From: Oscillatoriales cyanobacterium
GTDB lineage: Bacteria; Cyanobacteriota; Cyanobacteriia; Cyanobacteriales; Microcoleaceae
Length of the DNA: 40,556 nt
Reading direction: 5' to 3'
NCBI GenBank assembly: GCA_004293365.1
Contig: RDYN01000056.1
Location: 1-40,556 of the forward strand
Part shown: in pieces, positions 15,666-25,120 of the stretch
How positions within the stretch are numbered: position 1 is the first letter of the stretch
How the letters are laid out: each line of letters begins with the position of its first letter
Program-made: the position numbers and the translations under genes
The notes under the pieces: generated by a model
Seen by the model: only the letters and a program-made list of their open reading frames with translations
What the model was told of the DNA's origin: nothing
The model's database searches: none

Positions 15666-15988
15666 CAATTATAGGAGAAGGAAGAAGGAATAAGGAAGAA
15701 GGAATAAGGAAGAAAAGCAACGGTTTCAACAATTAAGAACGTCCTCACCGCCGGCCGCGGTTGCTCTATTAGAATTGAATTGCAAAAGTCCTTTCAATCA
15801 AATTTTATGACGATGCTCAGAGCAGCGTCCCACAAGAAAAAAAATTGTGGGATGGCTTTGAGCAGCGTCCTAAGTAATTTTACAATTCAAGTCTATTGTG
15901 AAAAAATCCATACAAAACATCATATTTTCTCAAGATTTATCCCAGAAAATTGGTGTATTTAGCATCAATAAATCCTTGGGAATCGATA
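15666..15988. other. Intergenic region with GGAAGAA repeats and a hairpin
   Basis: No gene is seen. A GGAAGAAGGAATAA tandem repeat (about 2.5 units) covers 15676-15715. A hairpin with arms TCCCACAA and TTGTGGGA (15828-15835/15845-15852) has an A-rich loop, and AGCAGCGTCC occurs on both sides of it (15821, 15861). The region lies upstream of arsR and downstream of the next gene, which also reads on the minus strand. Confidence 0.6.
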
Positions 15989-16243
15989 TTACTTCGGATT
16001 CTGTACCCGCGCCGGCACATCAGTCAATCCGGCTTTTTGCATCAGCGAAATCACGCCTACAGATAGAACCCCACCAATCACTACCCCGACAACTATCAGA
16101 ATCAGAAAGAATTTTTGGAGAGTTTTTTTAGTAGCTGGGTGGTACTGTCTCGGCAATTCTTCACCTCGATCGTCAAGTTGTTGCTCTAAGGGGTCTAGCG
16201 GATTGGATGGATTTGAGTTAAAAGGATTTGGCGCTTGATTCAT
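15989..16243 (-). CDS. Small single-pass membrane protein, conserved-type hypothetical
   Basis: An 84-aa protein with an Asn/Pro-rich N-terminus (NPFNSNPSNPLDP), an acidic stretch, a basic YHPATKKTLQK segment and one transmembrane helix (about residues 45-69, FFLILIVVGVVIGGVLSVGV). The basic residues just before the helix suggest an N-in orientation. I recall similar short proteins in other cyanobacteria but no function. It is separated from arsR by more than 300 bp and probably has its own promoter. Confidence 0.65.
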   Translation of the reverse strand: MNQAPNPFNSNPSNPLDPLEQQLDDRGEELPRQYHPATKKTLQKFFLILIVVGVVIGGVLSVGVISLMQKAGLTDVPARVQNPK

Positions 16244-16326
16244 GGCTAGTGATGGTTAAAGGATGTAAACAACTATTTTAACTTGCGATTTGCCGTCGCA
16301 GCTTACATCATACATTCTGATTTTAC

Positions 16327-16926
16327 TCAAGCCTCGATAAAATTTATTAAGATACCGAGGATTTTAGCAACATTATTGATAAAATATTCGTCTGTGTCAA
16401 TCTCGATCGCAATTCCTTCTAGCTGAAAGAATTTCCAGATACTCCCAGTTGTCACAACTCCATAAATTGTCTGAATGTCATTTTCTTGACGCTGGTTAAA
16501 TATTTGCGCTGCAATGGTTTCTGCCATGCACTGCCCCAAGCCGGATTGAATGTTGTCGTTTTTGGCTTCAACCAAGGCGATAACAGGGGATTCGATGACT
16601 AGCTGTTCGGGCGATCGGCTAATGAGAAAATCGCAATAACCGCTCAAACCCCTGGCAGGGTCTACATTAAACTCTCTACCTGAAAATAAACTCATCCGTT
16701 CCGGCAGCCGTTTTTAAATTTCCACTAATATCGGCGCGACAATTAGTTCGGAGCGAGCTTTGTCGGAATTAATCTCTAGTGCTAAAGGTAGATTGAATTG
16801 CAAAGTTTCTTGCAAAAAAATGCTGGGTTCTATTTCGGGGATGTCGGCAAACAAGCCAACCCTCCTAGTAAAAGTTATGCCAAAATTTGTCTTAATTTGT
16901 TCGAGGCTAAATTGACTGTATGGCAT
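16327..16926 (-). pseudogene. PD-(D/E)XK-like protein interrupted by an in-frame TAA
   Basis: Two consecutive open segments (16926-16717 and 16713-16327) are in the same reading frame, separated only by a TAA codon at 16716-16714. Together they give about 199 codons. The first half begins MPYSQFSLEQIKTNFGITF, with a GAGGGAG ribosome-binding site. The second half contains [16 protein letters not shown] and [20 protein letters not shown], the Asp...Glu-x-Lys pattern of a PD-(D/E)XK nuclease fold. Cyanobacterial relatives that I recall read straight through this point. A recent nonsense mutation is the simplest reading. The downstream ATG (16695) could still give a fragment of about 122 aa containing the E-x-K motif. 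A sequencing error is the other possibility. Confidence 0.75.
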
Positions 16927-17157
16927 TTAACTCCCTCTTCCAACACAATCAAAAAACTTCTCGCCCTCATTCCTGGCCTGGAAAAACCTCTGCGTTTATC
17001 TGTGTTTATCTCCCCTGCATCTGCGGTTGTTCTATCAATCAAAGATTTAGGCAATTCAAGTCTAATAACTTGTTTAAAACATCCCAAAGAGGGCTGGGCG
17101 GGTTTATCTGATTCTACTGCTTTTACAGATTTTTGGTGAACCCGCCTCTAAAAAATT

Positions 17158-17832
17158 TTAGGCTTCTGTTTTCTCTAAGCGATTGAGAGAAAATGTTGCG
17201 GCCTCAGCTACTTGAGAATTTTTATCTTTTTCTAAGTATTTCAAAGCCGAAACGCTCTTCACACTCGGCAAATGCCCCAAAGCTTCAGCCAGCCTCTGCC
17301 GGATCAGCCAATCTTCTGACTGAGCAAAGTTGAGGATGCGATCGATCGCGCCCATGTCCTTAATTTCCCCCAAAGCCGAAATTGCCGCCTGCTGGATCAC
17401 CACTTGCTCGCAGTCGAGAGCTTTCAGCAGCACGTCGCGAGCCCGGGGATCTTTGAGATTTCCCAGAGAAACAGCAGCACTGAAGCGCACCAGCCATTCT
17501 GTATCCTCATAAAAAGCGCGCACCAAAGCCTCAAAAGCTCTGATATCTTCCAGATAGCCCAAAGCACCCGCAGCGTCAGCACGAATGCCGTAATCCGGGT
17601 CTGTTTCTAGCAATTTGACTAGAATGGGATAGCATTCTGCTGTCGGTTTGACACCGAGAGCAAACACAGCCATCGATCGCACTTGCAAACTTTCGTCGTT
17701 CAACACCTTTTTAATCAAAGGTACCGCCGTTTCAGCCGGCACGTTCCGCAAGTTTGCCAAAGCCACCATGCGATCGGCTGAGTTTTCGCTTTCTAACTTG
17801 GCTGCAATTTGCTCTAAGCTTAAAGTTGTCAT
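17158..17832 (-). CDS. HEAT-repeat protein, NblB/phycobilin-lyase-like
   Basis: A 224-aa all-helical protein made of about six HEAT repeats of roughly 31 residues. Examples are VRSMAVFALGVKPTAECYPI, IRADAAGALGYLEDIRAFEA, VRFSAAVSLGNLKDPRARDV and IQQAAISALGEIKDMGAIDR. Length and repeat style match the cyanobacterial NblB/CpcE-type HEAT proteins, which act in phycobilisome degradation or bilin handling, but no residue in the sequence proves this role. No phycobiliprotein gene is nearby. It stands alone on the minus strand, with repeat sequence downstream (a GGGCGGGTTT/AACCCGCC pair at 17098-17147). Confidence 0.8.
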   Translation of the reverse strand: MTTLSLEQIAAKLESENSADRMVALANLRNVPAETAVPLIKKVLNDESLQVRSMAVFALGVKPTAECYPILVKLLETDPDYGIRADAAGALGYLEDIRAFEALVRAFYEDTEWLVRFSAAVSLGNLKDPRARDVLLKALDCEQVVIQQAAISALGEIKDMGAIDRILNFAQSEDWLIRQRLAEALGHLPSVKSVSALKYLEKDKNSQVAEAATFSLNRLEKTEA

Positions 17833-18196
17833 TATGGGTAGATTTTGTAGTAAAACTTTACATTCTGCTTATTTTGATTATAGGCGGGTCTCAGGAAAAA
17901 AGCAGGCAGTAAAAACCGCCCCAGGATTTGAGCTCAGTGAAATTACGGATTAGTGAGAGTATTAATCTAAAGCTCAAATTGCATGAAAATAATAAATGAG
18001 CAAGTCTATTATTTAAAATTCAACCACAGGCGAGGTGTTTGGGCCGTTCCCTAAGGCTTTGCCCGATTGTTATACCATTTACACAAAATAATGCAAATCG
18101 AGGGAAGCTCCAAACCCTTATGCAATAAGCTATTCCCCATCGAAAATCAAAAATAGAAAATGGTATTAGCCGTTCTCCGATCACCTGCAATTAACT
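17833..18196. other. Divergent intergenic region
   Basis: About 360 bp between the divergently transcribed HEAT-protein and CBS-GAF kinase genes, so both promoters should be here. I see no strong -35/-10 pair. An inverted repeat TATACCATTT (18070-18079) / AAATGGTAT (18156-18164) encloses about 75 bp and resembles the one at 10745-10857. Confidence 0.45.
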
Positions 18197-20656
18197 ATGC
18201 CCTTTTATCACCCGCCCTTTTACTCCTCAGCCTTAGAACAAGCGATCGACCGCTACCCCCTAACAGCCGGGCCAGAAACTTCCCTAGCAGTGGCGATCGC
18301 CCTGATGAGTCAGTTGCAAAACAGTTGTCCCCTAGTCAAAGGGCCTTTATCCTCAGACAAGGGGGCGATGAGCGAATCAGCCGCGCCGGACAAGGTGCGG
18401 GCCCGCTGCGTCCTCGTCGTGCAGAACCAGCAGACTATCACCACAGGCAACTTATCCGAAAACCCCAGTCGCGGGCTGTTAATCGGCATACTAACCCCCG
18501 CCGACTTAGTGAGGCTGATTGCTTCTGGCAAAATAAACAGCCTGCAAAAAGTAGCCCTCCACAAAATACCAATTGCCGAAGTCATGTCCCCGGTGTCGGT
18601 TTCCCTCACAGAATCCGACGATCAAGACGTGTTTACCGCTTTATCGTTATTTCGCCAGCACCGAATTCGCTATTTGCCTATTGTCAATCAATTCCGGCAC
18701 TTGGTAGGAGTGCTGACGCGGGAAAGAATTCGCCAAGTATTGCAGCCTTCCAACATTCTCAAATTGCGGCGGGTAGCAGAATTGATGACTACGCCAATTA
18801 CAGCGCCCCACACCGCCTCGCTGCTGAGCATCAGCGAACTGATGTCCGAGCATCAAGTCAGTTGCGTAGTCATTACAAAAAACAAAGAATTAACAATGGA
18901 GAAGCCCAAAGAGGACTCTACCTCGGTTTTTCATTATTCCTTTCACCAACCTTTAGGAATTGTTACCGAATACGACATCGTGCAGGCGCAGTATCTAGAA
19001 CTAAATTTCGAGCAAACCCCAGCTCAAAAAGTCATGAGAACTCCCCTGCAATTTCTGGAACCTTCCGATTCCCTGTGGACGGCGCACAAACAAATGCAGC
19101 AGCAACAAGTGCAGCGGTTGGTGGTGTGCGGCGGGCGCGGAGAACTGTTGGGAATTATTACTCAAACCAGCTTGCTCAGAGTCCTCGATCCGACAGAAAT
19201 GTACCGAGTTGTCAAACAGTTGCAGCAGTCGGTTTATCAACTGCAATCGGAAAAATTGGAACTGCTGCAAAGCCGCAATGCTAAATTGGAACAGCAGGTG
19301 CGCGAACGGACTGCCAAACTCCACGAACAGGTGCAGCGCGATCGGCTGTTAACTCAAATTTCCTTCCGAATTCACCAATCCTTAAACCTAAACGAGATTC
19401 TCCACGCCAGCGTCGATGAAGTCCGGCAAGTTTTGCAAGCCGACAGAGTGGCGATCGTGCGTTGGGAATCGAGCAATTGCGGCATTTTTGTGGCAGAATC
19501 CGTTGCCCCCAACTGGTCTTCTATCTTGGGAGAAATGATGCCAGACAATATTTGGCAGGAAGATGCCTTTGCGATCGAACAGGAGATTTATGCCGTCCCA
19601 GACATCGACAAAGCTAGTTTGAGTGCGGAAAAATATGCGCGCTTTCAGCAAGCGCAAATCAAAGCTTATTTGATTGTACCAATTTTGCAAGACGGCAATT
19701 TGTGGGGGATGATGTGCGTCCATCAGTGTTCCAAACCCCGGAAGTGGCAGGCTTCGGAATTGGATTTGCTGCTGCAACTGGCAACTCAAATCGCGATCGC
19801 CATTCAGCAAGCCCAACTCTACCAGCAAGTACAAAATCTCAACACCGACCTCGAACGCCAAGTCCAAGAACGCACCGCCCAATTGGAACAAAAAGTGCAG
19901 GAACTCCAGCATTTAAACATTCTAAAAGATGAATTTCTCAGCACGGTTTCTCACGAACTGCGGACGCCTTTATCTAATATGAAAATGGCTATTCATATGC
20001 TGAGAATTTCTCCCACACCAGACAGGCGCCAGATTTATTTAGAAATTTTAGAAACAGAATGTACTAGAGAAACCGATTTGATTAATGCTTTGCTCGATTT
20101 GCAGCGCCTCGAAGCAGCAACTTGTCCGATCGACCTCGAACCAGTAAACTTAGCAGTCTGGCTGCCTACAATTATCGACCCGTTTTACACCCGCGCCCAG
20201 AACCGCCACCAGCATTTGCGAGTAGAGTGCGATCGCCAACTCCCCACGATCAGTTCCAACCGCGCTAGTTTGGGACGAATTTTAGCAGAACTGCTCAACA
20301 ATGCCTGCAAGTATACTGCCAATGACGGCGAAATATCTTTGAAAGTTGAGTGCATCAAGGGAGACGGGGAAAAAGAAGGAAGCGGCAAAAATTCCGCACA
20401 AGCAAGTGTTAGGGCTTCGGAAATTCAATTTACATTCAGTAACCAATCTTCCATTGCGATCGAAGAATTGCCTCGAATTTTCGATAAATTTTATCGAGTT
20501 CCCAACGCCGATCCCTGGAAACAAGGAGGTACAGGTTTGGGTTTAGCTTTGGTTCAAAAACTTGTGGAACAGTTACAGGGAAAAATTGAGGTTGAAAGCA
20601 GCAAGGGCTGGACTAATTTTACCGTCACATTTCCTACCAAGCCAGATACAAATTAG
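18197..20656 (+). CDS. CBS-CBS-GAF sensor histidine kinase
   Basis: A soluble 819-aa sensor kinase without membrane segments. Residues 1-330 hold two CBS pairs (IPIAEVMSPVSVSL, VAELMTTPITAP and PAQKVMRTPLQFLEP mark three of the four starts), likely binding adenine nucleotides. A coiled coil (about 335-385) leads to a GAF domain (about 386-540) close to the cyanobacteriochrome type (AYLIVPILQDGNLWGMMCVHQC). The usual bilin-binding Cys-His is replaced by Glu-Lys (SLSAEKYARF), so it probably binds no bilin. A second coiled coil precedes HisKA (HELRTPLSNMKMA, His586) and HATPase (N-box ELLNNACKYT near 700, G2 GGTGLGLAL at 777-785). The G1 segment, normally DxGxGI, reads FSNQSSIAIEELP and is degenerate. 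No Shine-Dalgarno sequence is obvious. Confidence 0.88.
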   Translation: MPFYHPPFYSSALEQAIDRYPLTAGPETSLAVAIALMSQLQNSCPLVKGPLSSDKGAMSESAAPDKVRARCVLVVQNQQTITTGNLSENPSRGLLIGILTPADLVRLIASGKINSLQKVALHKIPIAEVMSPVSVSLTESDDQDVFTALSLFRQHRIRYLPIVNQFRHLVGVLTRERIRQVLQPSNILKLRRVAELMTTPITAPHTASLLSISELMSEHQVSCVVITKNKELTMEKPKEDSTSVFHYSFHQPLGIVTEYDIVQAQYLELNFEQTPAQKVMRTPLQFLEPSDSLWTAHKQMQQQQVQRLVVCGGRGELLGIITQTSLLRVLDPTEMYRVVKQLQQSVYQLQSEKLELLQSRNAKLEQQVRERTAKLHEQVQRDRLLTQISFRIHQSLNLNEILHASVDEVRQVLQADRVAIVRWESSNCGIFVAESVAPNWSSILGEMMPDNIWQEDAFAIEQEIYAVPDIDKASLSAEKYARFQQAQIKAYLIVPILQDGNLWGMMCVHQCSKPRKWQASELDLLLQLATQIAIAIQQAQLYQQVQNLNTDLERQVQERTAQLEQKVQELQHLNILKDEFLSTVSHELRTPLSNMKMAIHMLRISPTPDRRQIYLEILETECTRETDLINALLDLQRLEAATCPIDLEPVNLAVWLPTIIDPFYTRAQNRHQHLRVECDRQLPTISSNRASLGRILAELLNNACKYTANDGEISLKVECIKGDGEKEGSGKNSAQASVRASEIQFTFSNQSSIAIEELPRIFDKFYRVPNADPWKQGGTGLGLALVQKLVEQLQGKIEVESSKGWTNFTVTFPTKPDTN

Positions 20657-21351
20657 TCCGCCACTAGCCGATTTTAGATTTGAGATTTGAGATTTTAGAT
20701 TGACTTGCAGCATTGAATCTGGGAAGTTGAACAGGAGTCTAAAATTTTGGGGTGGGTTCATCTTGTTTACTCTGATGATACCAAATCCGGGTTTACTACC
20801 CCCTTTTATTGGTAGCTAATTTTTCCCAATCTCCCCGTCTCTCTGTCAAAAAATAGAGATAGGGGTTATTTAACCCAGATTTACCAGAAAGAATTGGTTT
20901 AATATCATGTCCGATCGAACGATTACAATAAGATTGGTTCGTAGTGAGGACTTTAGTCCTTCATTTGCAAGGACTAAAGTCCTCACTACAAACCTTTTTA
21001 TTACTGGCGATCGACCGGACATGATATAAAGCCTCTGCCTTTTAAGGAGATATTAAAATCCGACTATTCATTACTCCAATCCTCGGACTTCTAGGTAGAG
21101 GTCGCCCTCAATTGTCAACTGTCAACCCAACGACTGCGCTCGGGGGCAAGCTGTTAACAGTTAACTGTTAAATGTTAACTGTTAACTGTTAACTGTTAAC
21201 TGTCATAGCAAGTCTGGGTTATTCACCCCCTTTATAAATTGTAGGGTGCGTCGCTCGTTTAATCTCGATCGTAAGCGAGAGTTGTTCCTAGCGACGCACC
21301 CTAGGATCTCTGTTAACTGTTAACTGTCACAGGTCAACTGTCAACTGAATC
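20657..21351. repeat. Intergenic repeat cluster
   Basis: A 695-bp convergent gap packed with repeats. It has AGATTTGAG-type heptad-like repeats (20677-20700), a composite nested palindrome (20902-21027, listed separately), GTTAACT/GTCAACT heptamers at 21113-21205 and 21310-21350, and a TGTAGGGTGCGTCGCT hairpin whose arms are at 21240-21255 and 21288-21303. No gene is seen. Confidence 0.8.
20902..21027. mobile_element. Nested-palindrome MITE-like element, copy 1
   Basis: The outer inverted repeat ATATCATGTCCGATCGA at the left pairs with TCGACCGGACATGATAT at the right. Inside it lies a complete GGTTCGTAGTGAGGACTTTA hairpin (20936-20994). The total is 126 bp and no protein is encoded. Two further full copies lie at 24631-24749 and 31219-31345. 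Multiple copies with conserved termini suggest a non-autonomous mobile element; no transposase for it is in the window. Confidence 0.75.
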
Positions 21352-23715
21352 TCATTCTTTTTTGGGAGCTAGTTTGCGGATGCCAGACGGTACTGGTGTC
21401 AAATTCAAATATTCATGTTTATCTTCCACAAGTGATGATGATTTAGATATTTGATACTTCTTGCCTTTGGTAGGGTGATTAGCCACGGTGCCCAAGCAGG
21501 GTATGCCAAAATTTTCTAATTGACTGAAAACTGTTTTGACTACAGAAAACTTCACCTGGCGAACTGATACAACCATCAGTATTCCATCTGTGCGCGCCGC
21601 CAAAAAATTCGTATCTTTACTATCAACCAGCGGTGGCGTATCGTAAATAACTAAGTCAAATGTGGCGTGCAGTTCTTCCATTAAATACTGCATTTGAGAT
21701 GAGGCCAGCCGTCTGGCAGTACCGGGGACAGGAAGACCGGCAGTTAATACAAAAAGATTCTCTGCTAGGTGCGATCGCTGGATAATTTCATCCGGTTCAT
21801 TTTTATTTTCGAGCAAGTTGCTCAATCCATTGACATTAGGCAGTTCCAACAGCCTGTGCAGGCTGGGTGAATGCAAGTTCGCGTCTACCAACAGCACTCG
21901 CTGACCCGCCAGCGCTGCCACGTGGGCTAGATTTAAAGCAACGGTAGATTTGCCTTCGCCAACTGTAGCCGAACCAACTACCAAAGAGCTAATCGTTCGA
22001 TTTGAAGAAAGAAAGCGGATATTAGTATAAAGAGAGTCAAAAGCTTCTATAAATTCCGAAGCATTTTTATGATTCCCCTGTTTGCCTTCAAGATAAGCAT
22101 AGGCATTAGCAATAGAAGGCGGAAATTTTTTAGCATTTTTGTCACGAGGAATTACTCCCAATAAAGGCGCATCAAACGCATCTTTAATGTCATCAGCACA
22201 GTAGAAAACATTGCGGATTTTTTCAATAAGAATAGCCGCTCCCAGACCTAACACGAGTCCTCCAAAAATCCCCATCACAAAGTTGTTTGTACTTTTCGAT
22301 GCCACTGGAATGTATTTGCCTGTTTTGATATCTTTGGGGATTTGGGGTTGAGAAATAACTTCCCAAGGTACTTGGCTTTGGGCTGCTTGGACGCGCAGAG
22401 TTTCCCGCTGAGTTAAAAGTTGCTGGCGGCTGGTGGAAGCTATGTCTAATTGCTGTTGCAGTTCGTTGTAGCGACGAGCTACAATCGGAAAATCTCTTAC
22501 TTTTCGGGTCAAATCTTCTTTACTTTGGGCGATCGCCTGACTGCGAGCTTCTAAGACTTGAACTTGGTTCGCAGTATCCACCAATTGTTTGATCAAGCCT
22601 ATGCGAATCGAGTTTTGAAAATTCTGAACTTTAGAATTGGCTTGAGAGCCTACCAAATTTTGTCCCAAAATGCGATCGGTTTGCTTGTTGAGCAAAGCTA
22701 CTAAATTTGCCCGCTTGCGCTCTAAAGCTTCCACTATAGGGTTAGCAGATTTAAAACGAGCTGTTTCTACAGCAATCTGACCTTCTACTTCCTTAACCTT
22801 GGTCAGCAACTCTTTGTATTGAGGTTCTTCGCTTAAAGCTGAAGCGGCAATAGCTTCATTTGGTGTAAAATCCAATTGTTTTTGCAAGTTAGCGTACAGC
22901 ATTTTCTGTTCCTGTAGCAGCCTTTGAGTTTCTAACTCTAAAGTTTCTATAGCCCGAACTTGCGCGATCAATTGCCCGCCTTGTTCTTTAGGATCGGTAA
23001 TTTTTTGCTGCTGCTGTATCATCTGTAACTCAGACTTCAGGTCATTTACGCGCTTGTTGAGTCCCGGAAGCTGGTTTTCAATAAAATTAACACCTTGACC
23101 AATGCGAGTCTTGCGTTCGTCAAGGCTGTACTTTAAATATTTCTTTTTAGTTTCTTGTAAAACGAACTCAACTAACTCAGGGTCTTGCCCCAGGAAACGA
23201 ACTTCCAAAATTTTAGTTTGCGTCAACTCATTTTCTCCGAGGCGCAACACGAGTAATCCTTTTTTAAGAAGTTCCTCGGTCATTTCTGGATATTTTTGTT
23301 GGACTTGTTTGGTAATAGCCGACAGCATCTGAGGGCTCTGGAGAATTTGAAGCTGAGTTGGATAGTCCAAACTAAAAAATTCTCGATTAGGCACTCCACC
23401 CCCCTCACCGCGATTGGCGAGGGCAGATGCGTCGGTAAGTCTTGCCTCAGTTGTCACGGGTTCCACCAGTATCCGAAAATCGCCTTGATATGTTTTCTTG
23501 CCTCCCTTGACCTTATAATAAACTCCACCGCCTGCTAGAGCTACAATCGCAATGATAACTAGGGCTTGTCGCCCAAAAGTCCTGAACAAGGGCTTGAGAT
23601 TCAATCCTTTCTGAGGCGGCCCGCTTACTTCTTCTCCCTCGTCAACGGGAAATTGCTGCACCTGTCTGCTCTGGTTGCTAATTGGTACGATATGAGCGTC
23701 CTGTTCTTTTTCCAT
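21352..23715 (-). CDS. Polysaccharide co-polymerase / BY-type tyrosine autokinase (Wzc-like)
   Basis: An inner-membrane protein of about 787 aa that controls exopolysaccharide chain length and export. TM1 lies near residues 50-70 (ALVIIAIVALAGGGVYY). A Wzz domain and a long coiled-coil periplasmic region with GNVR-type sequence follow, then TM2 (about 478-498). The cytoplasmic P-loop kinase has Walker A SATVGEGKST, Walker A' VLLVDANLHSPSLH and Walker B LVIYDTPPL. Only a few tyrosines lie in the C-terminal tail (KKYQIS, HEYLNL), so the phosphorylated Tyr cluster is poor. An ATG at 23730 is also in frame, but the ATG at 23715 has GAGGT at ideal spacing, so I chose it. No other polysaccharide genes are adjacent. 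Confidence 0.92.
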   Translation of the reverse strand: MEKEQDAHIVPISNQSRQVQQFPVDEGEEVSGPPQKGLNLKPLFRTFGRQALVIIAIVALAGGGVYYKVKGGKKTYQGDFRILVEPVTTEARLTDASALANRGEGGGVPNREFFSLDYPTQLQILQSPQMLSAITKQVQQKYPEMTEELLKKGLLVLRLGENELTQTKILEVRFLGQDPELVEFVLQETKKKYLKYSLDERKTRIGQGVNFIENQLPGLNKRVNDLKSELQMIQQQQKITDPKEQGGQLIAQVRAIETLELETQRLLQEQKMLYANLQKQLDFTPNEAIAASALSEEPQYKELLTKVKEVEGQIAVETARFKSANPIVEALERKRANLVALLNKQTDRILGQNLVGSQANSKVQNFQNSIRIGLIKQLVDTANQVQVLEARSQAIAQSKEDLTRKVRDFPIVARRYNELQQQLDIASTSRQQLLTQRETLRVQAAQSQVPWEVISQPQIPKDIKTGKYIPVASKSTNNFVMGIFGGLVLGLGAAILIEKIRNVFYCADDIKDAFDAPLLGVIPRDKNAKKFPPSIANAYAYLEGKQGNHKNASEFIEAFDSLYTNIRFLSSNRTISSLVVGSATVGEGKSTVALNLAHVAALAGQRVLLVDANLHSPSLHRLLELPNVNGLSNLLENKNEPDEIIQRSHLAENLFVLTAGLPVPGTARRLASSQMQYLMEELHATFDLVIYDTPPLVDSKDTNFLAARTDGILMVVSVRQVKFSVVKTVFSQLENFGIPCLGTVANHPTKGKKYQISKSSSLVEDKHEYLNLTPVPSGIRKLAPKKE

Positions 23716-24630
23716 GTTGACCTCTTTCATATTGTTTTGGTAAAATCAGCTTGGTTCTGCGAGCCTTCTGGTTGATACTTTCACCCTTGACTTCAGGATA
23801 TCACAGGAGATTCTGGGTTGGTTGGTTCTATTTCCTGCCCATAGTTCTCACTACTTTCACATAGTATACAAAAATAACTAAATCCATAGGTTGTGCCGGC
23901 TGCAAAAGTTATTTTACTAACCTAAGAGAGAGTTGTCTCCAACTGTATTTCTGTCGGCTGTGTTCTGCTTGTATTCCTGGTTTGTCGGTTACTGTGCCAA
24001 GTTTTTCTGGTATCTCTGAGCTTCACCGCAGCTCGCGCCATAACTTTACCAAAATTTTACAATTTCCCGTCACACCTGGGCCGCCGATCGCGCTGGTATT
24101 GCCTTGTCATTTCTGCCATTTTTGCGATCGCCACCAATAGCTGCACTACCTGTTAACTTACCCGCTTTCCCGATCGGCTAAAAAGTTTTGGATTTTCCAC
24201 GTAGATATAATAATTAACACCATTGGGCCGATTTGTGGAACGACAAGTAATCCAATCAATTTCCGACAAAAATCTTTCTTTATCTTTTAATTGTCAACTT
24301 TTTGAAGATTTGGATGACTGTTTAACTTTACATAATTAAACTGCCGGACAATCATATCACAAACCGAGTTCAATAGTGGGTAAACGACATAAAAATTAAT
24401 ATTTTGTGATTGCAAAGTCGATCGACATTTGGAAAAACTCAAGGCTTCTAGATTTTGCTACCGGGCGGATGGCGCTGGGCGATGCGATGTTTTGTCGCAG
24501 AAACACGGGGTTTCTGGGCTTTTCCACAATTGCTAAAACCATCGCTGCGATTCGCCCATCCGACTATGAGAGCTATAGCAATACTAACGGGAAACGCGCA
24601 ACGGGCTGTTTTTTTTTCGACAAACCGATG

Positions 24631-24749
24631 ATATCATGTCCGATCGATTGACCCTAATAAGCAAGGTTTGTAGTGCGGACTTCAGTCCGCAACCGAAGAG
24701 CGGACTGAAGTCCGCACTACAAACTGATGGTAATCAACCGGACATGATA
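24631..24749. mobile_element. Nested-palindrome MITE-like element, copy 2
   Basis: The left terminus ATATCATGTCCGATCGATTG and the right terminus AATCAACCGGACATGATA are complementary. The inner hairpin is the TGTAGTGCGGACTTCAGTCC variant with a complementary right arm (24665-24723). Compensatory changes keep the inner stem paired (GAGGACTTTAG in copy 1 becomes GCGGACTTCAG here, matched on the other arm), so the fold is conserved rather than the sequence alone. Confidence 0.75.
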
Positions 24750-24873
24750 GGAAAGAAGTTTAGGACACCTTCGTAAGAAAATACAAATGGTTGGCAAGCG
24801 TTCTAATTATTGTTCGGGAATATCGCCCGGATAAGCTGTTGGCAATTGTGTTTTTTTTAGGCTGATTATAATT

Positions 24874-25012
24874 CAATACGGTTTACTTAAGACTATTTAT
24901 GCCCCGGAGATCCCCCTCGCATCCCCCTGATTGTCGGGGGACTTTAAGAGCTTTCTTATCCCCCCCTTATTAAGGGGGGTTAGGGGGGATCGATCTTAAG
25001 TGAACCGTATTG
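24874..25012. mobile_element. MITE-like element with 19-bp inverted ends and GGGGGATC core
   Basis: CAATACGGTTTACTTAAGA (24874-24892) and TCTTAAGTGAACCGTATTG (24994-25012) are inverted repeats with one mismatch. Between them is a C/G-run core: GATCCCCCTCGCATCCCCC, and then CCCCCCTTATTAAGGGGGG followed by TTAGGGGGGATC. The core resembles another element at 32140-32220. No ORF is encoded. Confidence 0.7.
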
Positions 25013-25120
25013 GATTAGAATTGCATTGCCTCAATCTTTGATTGAGAGGAAAACCGCCGAGCGACGATGATGAATTTCATGATAGGAGAGCGCATGAATG
25101 CAATCAAAGTCTATTAAAGC

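Larger units (their letters stand above)
23731..25120. other. Gene-free 1.4-kb region with repeats
   Basis: No convincing coding sequence is found on either strand; a short open frame near 24406-24651 runs into a repeat and has no recognisable content. Two repeat elements are present (24631-24749 and 24874-25012). The segment 23760-24400 is AT-rich and may carry the promoter of the Wzc-like gene, but I see no clear motif or RNA fold. Such a long empty stretch could hide an RNA gene or a decayed gene. Confidence 0.6.

Noticed and set aside
16875..17087. Upstream minus-strand frame overlapping the start of the broken nuclease-like gene
   Set aside because: No relation to the nuclease frame, no ribosome-binding site and no recognisable content.
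18160..19284. Long open frame of 374 codons overlapping the start of the CBS-GAF kinase
   Set aside because: It is in a shifted frame relative to the kinase, is rich in Arg/Ser/Pro with no domain, and lacks a ribosome-binding site. The kinase frame has clear CBS, GAF and kinase motifs.
24406..24651. Open frame of 81 codons in the gene-free region
   Set aside because: It begins at a non-ATG codon, lacks a ribosome-binding site and runs into a repeat terminus.
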